Origin: Bacillus sp. (in: firmicutes)
GTDB taxonomy: Bacteria > Bacillota > Bacilli > Bacillales > Bacillaceae_J
Length of the DNA stretch: 64,000 nt
Direction of reading: 5' to 3'
Assembly: GCA_012842745.1 (NCBI GenBank)
Contig: DUSF01000044.1
Coordinates: 1-64,000, forward strand
The position numbers and the translations under genes were made by a program. Of the stretch, positions 1 through 8,800 are shown piece by piece (position 1 is the first letter of the stretch; every line of letters starts with the position of its first letter). The notes under the pieces were generated by a model that saw only the letters and a program-made list of their open reading frames with translations, had not been told where the DNA came from and ran no database searches.

Positions 1-79
1 ACAATGTGGGGGAGACATGTACCCTGAGTATTATAAAGGTGTACATGGCATAGAATATAAGATTTCGGATATCTTCTAG
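1..79 (+). CDS. C-terminal end of an unidentified protein (partial, cut by window edge)
   Basis: Reading from base 2, an open frame of 25 codons ends at TAG (77-79) just before a strong terminator. The visible residues (QCGGDMYPEYYKGVHGIEYK, then ISDIF) read like protein, but the family is not recognisable. The frame was chosen because the other forward frames close early and because the stop lies 10 bases before the hairpin. Too little is visible to assign a function. Confidence 0.35.
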   Translation, partial: QCGGDMYPEYYKGVHGIEYKISDIF

Positions 80-89
80 ACAAAAAAGG

Positions 90-124
90 ACTGAGTGAGG
101 TGGTTTTCCTCACTCAGTTTTTCT
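90..124. terminator. Rho-independent terminator, probably bidirectional
   Basis: An 11-bp perfect stem (90-100 with 108-118) is followed by a T run and preceded by an A run (82-87). It can end the partial + strand gene and the - strand glycosyltransferase stub, whose stop codon lies inside the right arm. Confidence 0.85.
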
Positions 125-382
125 TATCCATTTATAAGCAGCGTCTGTATCAGCTACAATAATGGCATCATAAGTATTATTTTTTATAATTGAAATAATC
201 TTGTCTTCATCCTTTGTCAAATAAACCGGAGCAACATCCTGCATAATGTGCAACCCGCCATGGTCTGTTGTGTAAAGAAACTCTGTTTCAATTCCATGCT
301 TTTTAAAATAGATTGAGCGATGTCGCCATCCAGCATTTACTCCACCAACAGTGAGCAGACGCCAAATTACAAGTACTTTCAT
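110..382 (-). pseudogene. Glycosyltransferase N-terminal stub
   Basis: Encodes about 90 residues beginning MKVLVIW..TVGGVNAGWRHRS, which resembles the first Rossmann-like half of a GT4-type glycosyltransferase. The later GT4 features, including the nucleotide-sugar binding half, are absent; family members usually have 350-400 residues. The start at 382 is chosen because GAGGAGAAA lies 6-7 bases upstream; an in-frame Met further upstream lacks such a site. The stop falls inside the terminator stem at 108-118, so the gene appears cut short there. The family call rests on the N-terminal pattern only. It may be a remnant or a very short domain protein. Confidence 0.45.
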
Positions 383-536
383 AATCGTTTCTCCTCGTTT
401 ATTTTTGCTCGGATACCTCCTCATCTTAGCATTTTTGCAATTGATAGTATCTCTTTACATTTTGAATTAACGAAGCCTTCTCCTATATTTAATTCAACTA
501 TGGTACAAAATGTACAGGCACATATCTATATAATTA

Positions 537-570
537 AAAAAAGACCGCTCCAATTTTTAATAGAGCGCTC
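537..570 (-). terminator. Terminator of the kinase-msrAB transcription unit
   Basis: Read on the - strand, a short GC stem (563-567 with 546-550, extended past one mismatch) is followed by a U run (A run at 535-542 on the + strand). It begins 8 bases past the msrAB stop. Confidence 0.6.
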
Positions 571-577
571 CCTATTT

Positions 578-1540
578 TTATTGTGTTTGAAACAAACTCA
601 AAAACTGCCCATACCCTTCTTCTTCCAACTTATCCTTATGAATAAAGCGAAGGGCAGCAGAATTGATACAATATCGTGCTTTATCAGGACCTGGTCCATC
701 ATCAAAGACATGGCCTAAATGTGAGTCCGATTGTTTAGCTCTTACTTCAATTCTTCTCATGCCATGTGACAAGTCCAACCGTTCCTCTAAGTCCATCCGC
801 CGCAATGGCTTCATAAAACTCGGCCAGCCGCAACCTGCATCATATTTATCTGTTGAGCTGAACAACGGTTCACCAGAAATAATGTCAACATAAATTCCAT
901 CCTCGAAATTATTCCAATATTCATTCCGAAACGGCGGCTCAGTTGCATTATTCTTTGTTACTTCATATTGAAGTGCAGTTAGCTCTTTCCGCAATTGTTC
1001 ATCACTTTTTACCGTTTTCCAATTTTTACGGATAAAGCGCGCCCGACCAGAACCTTCTTTATAAAGATTGTAATGTAGTGGGTTTCTTTTATAATAATCT
1101 TGATGCCTTTCCTCTGCACGGTAGAAAGGACCTACCGGCAAGATTTCTGTTACAATCGGCTTTTGAAAACGTCCACTCATAGCTAAGACTGCCTTTGAAG
1201 CCTCTGCCAATCTCCTTTGCTCCTCATCATGATAAAAAATCGCTGTTCGGTAAGACTGACCCCTATCATGAAACTGCCCACCGGCATCTGTTGGGTCAAT
1301 TTGCTGCCAAAACAAATCAAGTAATTTTTCATATGGAAAAACAGCTGGGTTATACGTAATTTGAACCGCTTCGTAATGTCCAGTTGTATTAGAACAAACT
1401 TCCTCATATGTAGGGTTTTCTTTATGACCGCCAGTGTAGCCTGAAATAACTTCCTTTATCCCAGGCTGTTCGTCAAACGGTGAAACCATACACCAAAAAC
1501 ACCCTCCTGCAAACGTAGCTAATTTATATTCTTCAAACAT
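578..1540 (-). CDS. msrAB: Bifunctional peptide methionine sulfoxide reductase MsrA/MsrB
   Basis: Repairs oxidised methionine in proteins: the MsrA half acts on the S-sulfoxide and the MsrB half on the R-sulfoxide. Residues 1-175 carry the MsrA signature GCFWC (catalytic Cys14) and the [13 protein letters not shown] region. Residues 185-320 are MsrB, with GCGWPSF and the catalytic motif [11 protein letters not shown] (Cys291). The CxxC zinc pairs of many MsrB proteins are missing ([11 protein letters not shown] where Cys residues would sit), so this is the zinc-free type. The start is ATG at 1540, because AAAGGAG lies 11 bases upstream; a GTG at 1552 overlaps that site. It begins one base after the upstream kinase gene stops, implying co-transcription and translational coupling. 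No signal peptide is seen, so it is probably cytosolic. Confidence 0.93.
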   Translation of the reverse strand: MFEEYKLATFAGGCFWCMVSPFDEQPGIKEVISGYTGGHKENPTYEEVCSNTTGHYEAVQITYNPAVFPYEKLLDLFWQQIDPTDAGGQFHDRGQSYRTAIFYHDEEQRRLAEASKAVLAMSGRFQKPIVTEILPVGPFYRAEERHQDYYKRNPLHYNLYKEGSGRARFIRKNWKTVKSDEQLRKELTALQYEVTKNNATEPPFRNEYWNNFEDGIYVDIISGEPLFSSTDKYDAGCGWPSFMKPLRRMDLEERLDLSHGMRRIEVRAKQSDSHLGHVFDDGPGPDKARYCINSAALRFIHKDKLEEEGYGQFLSLFQTQ

Positions 1541-1541
1541 T

Positions 1542-3614
1542 TTACATTCCACTCCTTTGTAAAGGTAAAATAAAGTAAAAGCAGCTTCCCTTGCCTACTT
1601 TACTCTCCACACCAATAATCCCGTTGTGATACTCAATAATTTCTTTTGAAATGGCAAGACCTAGCCCAGACCCATTGTGCGTTTTACTTTGGCTTTTACT
1701 TTTATAAAATCGATCAAATACAAAATCAAGCTCGTCTTCCTTTATACCCGTGCCGTTATCCTTTACTTTAATAACGACATTGTGCTCATCCCATTTTCCA
1801 AGCTCAAAATCAATTTTGCCATTTTCATTTACAAATCTTTGAGCGTTTTTAAGTAAATTCACAATAACCTGCTCTATTCGTAATGGATCCATTAAGACAA
1901 GAAATTCATTTTCTTCACCGGAAAGCAAATTATTACATACAAAGTGAATCTCCTGCTTTTCAATATCCAACCTATTTTTTTCATATAATTCATAAATATA
2001 CTCACAGATATTTACCTTTTGCAAGTCAAATTTAATTTGCCGATTTTCGATATCTGTCATATCGTGAAGGTCATGCAACAGTAATGATAAGTAAAGACTG
2101 TGGTTATAAACTAATTGAATATAATCCTTATTACTTGGAACAACCCCATCTAACATTCCCATCGTATAAGCCCGAATACTTGTTAATGGAGTCGATATTT
2201 CGTGGGAAATATTTCGAATCCACATACTTCTTGATTGGTGCGCTTCTTCAAGACTTTCATTAGCGATTTTAAGCTGCTCATTCGCCTGTTGCAACTCTTT
2301 TGTACGCTCAAGTACTTGCCGCTCTAATGATGTATTAAGAATCGCCAAATCGTTAGATAGTTTTTCTGTACGCACAAAAGCCATTGCGTATCTTTTCGAA
2401 ATCATAATAGATTGTGTAAATAAAAAGAAAAACAAACCGACAGAAGCCAATTCAGTTGTACGAATGAAGTGATTATAGTATAAAGTATCATTAACCGTCG
2501 TCAAGAATAACATTAGTAGGGCTATAGTATTTAATAACGACCCTTCCCGCTTCTTCCGAAAAGCTGTTATATACACATAAACTAAATATAGAAAAACAAG
2601 ATCAATAATAAATTGTAGCAAAACCATTGTTTTTGTATAAAAAATAGCGGGAGTAAGTATGATAAAAAGGCTATACATAGCCAAAATTACAGCAATAATA
2701 TTTCTTATTTTGCGATTCATATCTTCGGGAAACTGTGTATAAGCAAATAAAGTAAAAAACAAAACACCAGCGGATGCACCTAAATACTCCAGCTTCCTTG
2801 CCATTTCCCAATTCAAAAAGAAAAGAATCTCCGAGGCAAGCCCTTCTTCAAGAATAGTTGCTCGAATAGCGACCAAGATGCACAATACACCAAAATAAAT
2901 TAAAGACCTTTCTTTTCTTCGGTATAAAAACATCAGGATATGGTAGATTCCGATAATCGTTAAGCTTGTTACAATGATTGAACGGTAAATCACCCTTTTT
3001 TCCTTGTATGTAAGAATGGTTTCTGGCTCTCCGATTAAAACTGATCCAAAAATCCCAGCCTTTCGTTGCTGAAAATTAGATACTTGCATAATCAGCTCAA
3101 TCTCGTTTGTATCGACTTGGAACTGGACAATCTTCGGAACATTATTAGGTACTGTTGTGCCTTTACTTAAACCAACCATACCATTCTGCGCTTTTTCTTC
3201 ACCGTTAACCCATAATTTATATGCTGAGGATACACCAGATATATATAAAGCTTTTATTTTACCAATCTCCTCTTTTGCAAGTTCAATTCGCAAACGGTAT
3301 GTAGCGTATCCCACAAACGGCAGTTTTTCATCTCCTATATTGTAGTTTCGCCATGGGCTAGGGACTTGGACCATCTGAGGAGTAGGCTTGGAGGAACTTT
3401 GCAAAAACTCTTGCGGCGTATAAAGCTTCTGCCAATAAAATTCCCATTCTCCATCTAATTTCACAATCCTACCTTCTTGCATATGATTAAGACCAAAAAT
3501 CCCTCCATTCGCTGTTTCACTTGTATTAGCTTTTACGGAAACAACTAATAAAATTGTACTAATGCTGAGAAAAAGTAATAATAATTTAAAGTATGTTGAT
3601 TTTGTCTTTATCAT
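1542..3614 (-). CDS. 7TMR-DISM-type sensor histidine kinase
   Basis: Membrane sensor kinase of about 690 residues. After an N-terminal membrane segment, residues 40-200 form a jelly-roll domain resembling extracellular 7TMR-DISM/glycosidase sugar-binding folds ([25 protein letters not shown]). About seven hydrophobic segments follow (residues 210-400), then a coiled coil, a HisKA domain with phospho-acceptor His471 in [13 protein letters not shown], and a HATPase domain with NGTGIKEDE and [12 protein letters not shown]. The start is uncertain: ATG 3614 follows AAGG at a good distance, while GTG 3632 and ATG 3623 lack good sites. It is divergent from the response regulator at 3665, its likely partner, and is followed immediately by msrAB, which suggests a link to oxidative or envelope stress. 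The ligand is unknown. Confidence 0.88.
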   Translation of the reverse strand: MIKTKSTYFKLLLLFLSISTILLVVSVKANTSETANGGIFGLNHMQEGRIVKLDGEWEFYWQKLYTPQEFLQSSSKPTPQMVQVPSPWRNYNIGDEKLPFVGYATYRLRIELAKEEIGKIKALYISGVSSAYKLWVNGEEKAQNGMVGLSKGTTVPNNVPKIVQFQVDTNEIELIMQVSNFQQRKAGIFGSVLIGEPETILTYKEKRVIYRSIIVTSLTIIGIYHILMFLYRRKERSLIYFGVLCILVAIRATILEEGLASEILFFLNWEMARKLEYLGASAGVLFFTLFAYTQFPEDMNRKIRNIIAVILAMYSLFIILTPAIFYTKTMVLLQFIIDLVFLYLVYVYITAFRKKREGSLLNTIALLMLFLTTVNDTLYYNHFIRTTELASVGLFFFLFTQSIMISKRYAMAFVRTEKLSNDLAILNTSLERQVLERTKELQQANEQLKIANESLEEAHQSRSMWIRNISHEISTPLTSIRAYTMGMLDGVVPSNKDYIQLVYNHSLYLSLLLHDLHDMTDIENRQIKFDLQKVNICEYIYELYEKNRLDIEKQEIHFVCNNLLSGEENEFLVLMDPLRIEQVIVNLLKNAQRFVNENGKIDFELGKWDEHNVVIKVKDNGTGIKEDELDFVFDRFYKSKSQSKTHNGSGLGLAISKEIIEYHNGIIGVESKVGKGSCFYFILPLQRSGM

Positions 3615-3664
3615 CTTTAACATCCTTATCACTTATTTCTAAATTTGTAATGGAGGACGATATT

Positions 3665-4357
3665 GTGAGTCCAATCAAAATTTTAGTAATTGAAGATGAT
3701 GCTTCAATTGTAGAAATTTTACGTATATATCTTCTGCGAGAAGGTTTTACTGTCTATACATCACCAAATGCAGCTGATGGGATACGCTTAATAGAAAAGG
3801 AAACACCCAACATATTGTTATTAGACATCAATCTCCCCGATGAAAATGGTTTTGAAATTGCCCGAAAGTATCGTGAAATTTCTGATGGTATTCTTATCTT
3901 TCTTACTGGTGAAAGAACAAAACGCTCGATTATCCATGGTTTTGGCATTGGATGTGATGACTATTTAACGAAGCCATTTGACCCAGGTGAATTACTAGCT
4001 AGAATAAAGGCCCAACTTAGAAGAGTCGGAATAGCCTCCTCTAAAGTTCTTACGACTGGAAATTTAACGATCAATTTCACTGATAAAAGTATATACAAAA
4101 AAGGTGAAAAGATTGACCTATTTACAAAAGAAAAAATGTTGCTTTTCCATTTAGCTGAACATCCTGGCCAAATATTTAGCGCGGAACAATTATATGAAAG
4201 GATATGGGGCATTGATTATAATGCTGATTTGAAAACTGTTTCTGTTCACATAAGTACATTGCGAAAGAAAGTGGAAGATGACCCTAAAAAACCACAATTC
4301 ATTCAAACGGTCAGAGGGTTTGGATACAAATTTTCAATTCCGAATAAAAAAGTTTAA
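3665..4357 (+). CDS. OmpR/PhoB-family response regulator
   Basis: DNA-binding response regulator of 230 residues. The receiver domain has the acidic pair (VIEDD), phospho-acceptor Asp54 in ILLLDINLP and the conserved Lys in LTKPFDP. The C-terminal winged helix ends with the typical VRGFGYKF. The start is GTG at 3665, because GGAGG sits 8 bases upstream; a longer in-frame reading from 3593 would run through the divergent promoter region and lacks a ribosome site. It lies 50 bases from the start of the histidine kinase on the other strand, so the two probably form one system sharing a control region. Confidence 0.9.
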   Translation: MSPIKILVIEDDASIVEILRIYLLREGFTVYTSPNAADGIRLIEKETPNILLLDINLPDENGFEIARKYREISDGILIFLTGERTKRSIIHGFGIGCDDYLTKPFDPGELLARIKAQLRRVGIASSKVLTTGNLTINFTDKSIYKKGEKIDLFTKEKMLLFHLAEHPGQIFSAEQLYERIWGIDYNADLKTVSVHISTLRKKVEDDPKKPQFIQTVRGFGYKFSIPNKKV

Positions 4358-4526
4358 CATATGTTTTTATCCATTCACTCCTTTACTCACCAAAATATAC
4401 CCCAATTTTCTTAATATTTAATATTTTATTTAACCCAATTTTAACCTCATCCGTTTAGAGTAGGAATGGGAACTTTAATCTGGGCTATATGGTTAATCAT
4501 AAATAGTAAACAGGAGTGAATTGTGG

Positions 4527-4643
4527 ATGTTAGATCACGAATGGCTAAAACTAATCCTACAAGCAAAAGGTTTAGGGCTAACAATAGAGGAGATAAGGGA
4601 ATTTCTTTATAAGGAACAGAAAAACATTAAAATAAAAAAATGA
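4527..4643 (+). CDS. SinI-like anti-repressor, 38 residues
   Basis: The protein begins MLDHEWLKLILQAKGLGL and continues TIEEIREFLYKEQK, matching the SinI domain pattern (LD-EW--L---A---G-s-EEIR-fL). In B. subtilis SinI and SlrA, this helix-turn-helix hook binds SinR and lifts repression of biofilm matrix genes. Here the gene is almost only the domain and lacks a SinI-type tail. ATG 4527 is chosen because AGGAG lies 10 bases upstream. No sinR is adjacent, so it would act in trans, as SlrA does. The identification rests on motif resemblance in a short protein. Remnants of exopolysaccharide sugar-nucleotide genes lie just downstream. Confidence 0.72.
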   Translation: MLDHEWLKLILQAKGLGLTIEEIREFLYKEQKNIKIKK

Positions 4644-4738
4644 ATTAGCGAGCGAAAATAATGTCATTACGTTCTCATTAAATATTAATCGTTTGCCTTA
4701 AAATTTCTTTGGAGCATCCGACCGCCCCCCGTGATCCA

Positions 4739-4930
4739 TTATTTTCGTAATTCGAGCCCTATCCACAATAACAACATAGGTGGAATCATAAAGAAAGTTA
4801 ATGGCCACATGTCGGTCTTAATTCCTAAGAAATCTACTAAAAAAATGTTCATAGGATGAACTGGTGCATGATATATCACAAAAAGCATCCCGCTTATAAT
4901 ATAACCATAGGAAATATTATTTTTGCATTT
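4739..4930 (-). pseudogene. C-terminal remnant of an unidentified integral membrane protein
   Basis: An open - strand frame of 63 codons without a convincing start encodes about two hydrophobic segments ([18 protein letters not shown], then TDMWPLTFFMIPPMLLLWIG) and ends in charged residues. The composition and helix pattern look like the tail of a real membrane protein. The frame closes upstream at a TGA (4931), and the gtaB remnant lies on the opposite strand just beyond. The family was not recognised. Confidence 0.4.
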
Positions 4931-5005
4931 TCAGCTTGTTCTTTTGATTCCAATTTAACTTTCCCAGAAACTTTAACACCTTTTGTTAATAAAATGCCTT
5001 GGTTT

Positions 5006-5386
5006 ACTTTATTAGTAGAAAAACCAAATAAAGAAGAGGCACCTTCAAGATATGCAATTATGAGGCGCTACGTATTAAGGCCTGAGATTTTTGAAATTCT
5101 CGATAAGCTTCCAGCTGGGCGGGGAAATGAATGACAGCTGACAGATGCCCTTAACGTCCTTAATAAACACCAGGCTGTTCTTGCTTATAAATTTGAAGGA
5201 ACTCGTTATAATATTGGCGATAAAAACGAATTTAAAAATGTAGCCCTTAATCAACTCTTAAAAAAGATGAAAAGTCCGATTATTTTTGATGGTCGTAATA
5301 TTTTTGAAGTTGTTAAGCTACAAGAATGTGAGGTGGTTGAATACTATCCAATTGGAAAACCTGCTCCTATAGTCGGAGATGAATAA
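5006..5386 (+). pseudogene. Fused remnant of gtaB (UTP-glucose-1-phosphate uridylyltransferase) and ugd (UDP-glucose dehydrogenase)
   Basis: Codons from about 5006 read [20 protein letters not shown] and then [18 protein letters not shown], the C-terminal part of GtaB/GalU. An in-frame TGA at 5132-5134 replaces the Ile of the usual NEIQLTDAL motif. The same frame then continues QLTDALNVLNKHQAVLAYKF and EGTRYNIGDKNEF. From about 5269 it switches to KSPIIFDGRN and EYYPIGKPAP, the C-terminus of UDP-glucose 6-dehydrogenase, ending at TAA 5384. The two enzymes act in sequence in UDP-glucose/UDP-glucuronate supply for exopolysaccharide or teichuronic acid. Both lack their N-terminal halves, so neither can be active. 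The junction probably arose by deletion between neighbouring genes. Confidence 0.8.
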
Positions 5387-5388
5387 AC

Positions 5389-5435
5389 GATAGGAAGCAG
5401 GGAAAGATTCCCCTGCTTTCTATCACAATATAATT
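5389..5435 (+). terminator. Hairpin terminator after the gtaB-ugd remnant
   Basis: A 14-bp stem (5389-5402 with 5411-5424, one wobble) is followed by an AT-rich tail with a short T run at 5433. It is the only surviving control element of the remnant and also insulates livJ. Confidence 0.65.
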
Positions 5436-5597
5436 TTTAATTAGTATTCAGAAATATAGAAATACATAAAAAATTTACTAGACTTAATAGACGCTATGGT
5501 TTAAAATACTGTTATTGAAATAATATTATTAATTATTTTTTTACTCTGACAGATTCCGATGAATTAGTATATTAGACAAATAAATTACTGAGCTCAT

Positions 5598-5612
5598 TAT
5601 TGTCAGAATAAT
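5598..5612. promoter_or_regulatory. Possible CodY box upstream of livJ
   Basis: TATTGTCAGAATAAT matches the CodY consensus AATTTTCWGAAAATT at 11 of 15 positions, including the central CAGAA. It lies 32 bases before the livJ start. CodY represses branched-chain amino acid uptake in Bacillus, so the site fits its context, but four mismatches leave it weak. Confidence 0.3.
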
Positions 5613-5643
5613 GGAATAATTATGCAAAAGGGGGATTTCTTAG

Positions 5644-6855
5644 ATGAGTAAAAGATTTTCTAAAATTCTTTTATCGACTGCTTTATTTGCAGGTCTACTT
5701 GCCGGATGTTCAGGCGGTGGCGGCGACCAAGGGGCAGGAAATACAGGCGCGGGCGGTGGTGGAAAAGTAGCTGATGCTGATGTAATTAAAATCGGCGTAA
5801 ATATGGAGCTTTCAGGTGCAGTTGCTTCTTATGGACAATCTAACACTGAAGGCGTTGAACTAGCTGTTGATGAAATCAATGCAGCTGGTGGTATTGATGG
5901 CAAAAAGATTGAGCTAATCAAAGTTGACAATAAGTCAGATGCTGCTGAAGCTACGAATATTGCAATCCGTTTGACAAGCCAAGACAAAGTAAATGCCATT
6001 ATCGGTGCATCTACTAGCGGCAATACAGTGGCCCAAGCACAAATTGCGAATGGTACACCAACAGTTCTTATTTCACCATCAGGTACAAGCCCAACTGTTA
6101 CAGTGAAAGAAGATGGCTCAGTTAATGAATACGTATTCCGTACATCATTCATCGATCCGTTCCAAGGAACCGTTGCAGCTAACTTTGCTGCAAATGATTT
6201 AGGGGTAAAAAATGCAGCTATCTTTGCAGATAATGCAAGTGATTATGCAAAAGGACTTGCAGTTGCCTTTAAAGAAACATTTGAAGCAGCGGGTGGCAAA
6301 ATTGTTGTACAAGACGCATATGTAGCAAAAGATACAGATTTCCGTTCTACACTAACTCGTATTAAATCAAAAAATCCAGAGTTTATTTTTATCCCAGGTT
6401 ACTATGAAGAAGTGGGCTTAATCGTAAAGCAAGCTCGTGAAATGGGCATTACTGCGCCATTAATGGGCGGTGATGGCTGGGATTCACCGAAGTTAGTGGA
6501 ATTAGCTGGTGCAGAAGCTTTAAATAATACATTCATGACAAACCACTATTCTGCTGAAGACCCAAATCAAAAAATTCAAGACTTTGTTACAAAGTTTAAA
6601 GAGAAGTACAAAGGAAAATCACCTGATGCTTTCAATGGCTTAGGATATGACACAGTGTATTTATTAAAAGATGCCATTGAGCGTGCTGGTAGCTTAGACC
6701 CAGTGGCAATTAAGGATGCATTAGCAGCAACAAAAGACTTATCTTTAGTAACTGGTACAGTTACAATTGATGAAAACCATCATCCAATAAAAGCAATAAC
6801 TGTTATCGAATTTGTCGATGGAAAGCATCAATTCAAGACGAAGATTAATCCTTAA
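5644..6855 (+). CDS. livJ: Branched-chain amino acid ABC transporter, substrate-binding lipoprotein
   Basis: Extracellular lipoprotein of 403 residues that captures Leu/Ile/Val (or related amino acids) for the LivHMGF transporter. A lipoprotein signal peptide ends in the lipobox LLAGC (lipidated Cys22), followed by a flexible Gly-rich linker, then the two-lobed type I periplasmic-binding fold starting at IKIGVNMELSGAVASYGQ. The family motif GASTSGNTVAQAQIA is present. AAAAGGGGG lies upstream of the ATG. A terminator-like hairpin separates it from livH, which would let the binding protein be made in excess of the membrane parts. The exact ligand cannot be read from the sequence. Confidence 0.92.
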   Translation: MSKRFSKILLSTALFAGLLAGCSGGGGDQGAGNTGAGGGGKVADADVIKIGVNMELSGAVASYGQSNTEGVELAVDEINAAGGIDGKKIELIKVDNKSDAAEATNIAIRLTSQDKVNAIIGASTSGNTVAQAQIANGTPTVLISPSGTSPTVTVKEDGSVNEYVFRTSFIDPFQGTVAANFAANDLGVKNAAIFADNASDYAKGLAVAFKETFEAAGGKIVVQDAYVAKDTDFRSTLTRIKSKNPEFIFIPGYYEEVGLIVKQAREMGITAPLMGGDGWDSPKLVELAGAEALNNTFMTNHYSAEDPNQKIQDFVTKFKEKYKGKSPDAFNGLGYDTVYLLKDAIERAGSLDPVAIKDALAATKDLSLVTGTVTIDENHHPIKAITVIEFVDGKHQFKTKINP

Positions 6856-6876
6856 GAATTAAATAATAAAGCTAGT

Positions 6877-6911
6877 GAAATGGGAGGAAATCCTTCCATT
6901 TCCCTTTTTTT
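6877..6911 (+). terminator. Intercistronic terminator/attenuator between livJ and livH
   Basis: A stem formed by 6877-6889 and 6891-6903 (one mismatch, very short loop) is followed by seven Ts. It probably ends most livJ transcripts while allowing partial read-through into livHMGF. Confidence 0.8.
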
Positions 6912-6952
6912 GTAAAGCTATATTTGTATTTTAATAGAAGGAGTGAGAAATA

Positions 6953-7828
6953 ATGGAGTGGGTCCAACAAATCGTAAATGGTATTTCGTTAGGAAGTATT
7001 TACGCTTTAATCGCATTAGGTTATACGATGGTTTATGGAATTATAAAGCTCATTAATTTTGCCCATGGCGATGTGTTCATGGTTGGTTCCTTTATTGGAT
7101 TTTACGCCATTGTGGGCTTGGGTTTAGGGTTTCTCCCAGCCTTATTATTAGCAATGGCAGCTTGTGCTGTATTTGGTGTCTTGATTGAACGAATCGCTTA
7201 TAAACCGCTTCGAAATGCTACGCGAATTGCGGCATTAATAACGGCAATCGGGGTTTCATTTCTAATTGAAAATGTCATGATTTATGCTCGTGGTGCCCAG
7301 CTTGAAACTTACCCGAATGTGTTACCAAACAAAACCTTTGATTTCTTCGGTGCTCAAATTAGCAGCCAATCCCTCCTTATTTTGTCGATTTCAATTACTC
7401 TGATGCTTATTTTGCAAATTATTGTGCAACGGACAAAAATCGGTAAGGCAATGCGGGCTGTTTCCTTTGATACAGAAGCAGCTCAGTTGATGGGTATTAA
7501 CGTAAACACTACGATTTCTGCAACATTTGCGATTGGTTCAGCCCTAGCAGGTGCAGCAGGGGTAATTTTTGGTGTATATTATACAAAGATTGAGCCTTTA
7601 ATGGGAGTTATCCCTGGTATTAAGGCGTTCATTGCTGCTGTATTAGGTGGAATCGGTATTATTCCCGGTGCAATGGTTGGCGGACTGCTGTTAGGAGTTG
7701 TAGAATCAATCGTGACGGCCTTAGGGTACTCACTATGGAGAGATGCAGCTGCATTTGTTATTCTTATCTTAATTTTGATTTTTAGACCAACTGGTCTTTT
7801 CGGAAAAAACACGAGAGAGAAAGTGTAG
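6953..7828 (+). CDS. livH: Branched-chain amino acid ABC transporter permease LivH
   Basis: Inner permease subunit of 291 residues with about eight hydrophobic segments. The N-terminal pattern GISLGSIYALIALGYTMVYG and INFAHGD is typical of LivH, as are GKAMRAVSFDTEAAQLMGIN in the coupling loop and the C-terminal IFRPTGLFGK. AGAAGGAGTGAG lies upstream of the start. The gene is followed 12 bases later by livM and forms the membrane channel with it. Confidence 0.94.
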   Translation: MEWVQQIVNGISLGSIYALIALGYTMVYGIIKLINFAHGDVFMVGSFIGFYAIVGLGLGFLPALLLAMAACAVFGVLIERIAYKPLRNATRIAALITAIGVSFLIENVMIYARGAQLETYPNVLPNKTFDFFGAQISSQSLLILSISITLMLILQIIVQRTKIGKAMRAVSFDTEAAQLMGINVNTTISATFAIGSALAGAAGVIFGVYYTKIEPLMGVIPGIKAFIAAVLGGIGIIPGAMVGGLLLGVVESIVTALGYSLWRDAAAFVILILILIFRPTGLFGKNTREKV

Positions 7829-7840
7829 GTGAGATCAACG

Positions 7841-8800
7841 ATGAAAAAATCAAAGGGATTTTGGCTATTTTTAGTTTTATCCATTATTATTTATACGGCT
7901 GTTCAATTCGCCATCAATTCCGGCATCATAAATACATTTTATATGAATACATTAATTGTTATCGCTATAAATGTTATTTTAGCTGTAAGTCTTCATTTGG
8001 TTATCGGTGTTACTGGACAATTTTCAATCGGACATGCAGGTTTTTTAGCGGTGGGGGCTTATATTTCAGCGATTATCACAATGAAAATGCACTTGCCTTT
8101 TCCAGTGGCATTGGTAGTTGGAGGCGTTGTTGCAGCAGCAGCTGGATTACTTGTCGGCATTCCGAGCTTACGTTTGCGCGGGGACTATTTGGCGATTGCA
8201 ACATTAGGGTTTGCTGAAATTATTCGGATTATCTTTTTAAATATAGATTATGTAGGTGGAGCTGCGGGAATGCAGGTTTCCCATATGACTACTTGGACTT
8301 ATGCTTTTATATGTTTATTGATTACTTTAATTGTGATTATGAACTTTACGAATTCGCGTCATGGAAGAGCTTGTATTTCTGTTCGAGAAAATGAAATAGC
8401 TGCTGATGCTATGGGTATCAGTACAACTTATTATAAGGTTATTGCTTTTACACTGGGGTCATTTTTCGCTGGAGTTGCTGGCGGATTGTATTCCCATAAT
8501 TTCTATATTATTCAACCTAACCCGGTTAGTTTTGGTTTCTTTAAATCGTTTGATATATTAGTTTTCGTCGTATTAGGCGGACTTGGAAGTTTATCTGGTT
8601 CTGTCATAGCAGCAGTTTTATTAACAATTGTTTCAACGTTCTTACAAGGATATCCTGAAACGAGGATGATTATTTATAGTCTTGTCCTTGTTATTGTTAT
8701 GATATACAGACCACAAGGATTAATGGGTACACGTGAAATTACAGATTTGTTCGGTAGTAAGTGGAAGAGTGCGAAAGGAGGCAACGGATATGGCAAATAA
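7841..8800 (+). CDS. livM: Branched-chain amino acid ABC transporter permease LivM
   Basis: Second permease subunit, about 319 residues, with some nine hydrophobic segments. Recognisable LivM motifs are GVTGQFSIGHAGFLAVGAY, SLRLRGDYLAIATLGFAEI, RACISVRENEIAADAMGI and the terminal IYRPQGLMG. ATG 7841 is preferred over the in-frame GTG 7829 because AGGTGAG is spaced 8 bases before the ATG. The last 11 bases overlap livG, so translation is coupled. Confidence 0.93.
   Translation: MKKSKGFWLFLVLSIIIYTAVQFAINSGIINTFYMNTLIVIAINVILAVSLHLVIGVTGQFSIGHAGFLAVGAYISAIITMKMHLPFPVALVVGGVVAAAAGLLVGIPSLRLRGDYLAIATLGFAEIIRIIFLNIDYVGGAAGMQVSHMTTWTYAFICLLITLIVIMNFTNSRHGRACISVRENEIAADAMGISTTYYKVIAFTLGSFFAGVAGGLYSHNFYIIQPNPVSFGFFKSFDILVFVVLGGLGSLSGSVIAAVLLTIVSTFLQGYPETRMIIYSLVLVIVMIYRPQGLMGTREITDLFGSKWKSAKGGNGYGK

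Noticed and set aside
4856..5005. An N-terminal extension of the gtaB remnant starting at ATG 4856
   Set aside because: The first 50 codons do not resemble GtaB and overlap the opposite-strand membrane-protein remnant; no ribosome site precedes the ATG.
7861..8217. Overlapping + strand frame of 118 codons inside livM
   Set aside because: It is a shadow in another frame of a clearly conserved transporter gene, rich in Cys, Tyr and Arg with no family pattern.
8725..8740. A second parS-like sequence inside livM
   Set aside because: Only 12 of 16 positions match, the outer bases fail, and it lies in conserved coding sequence that explains it.
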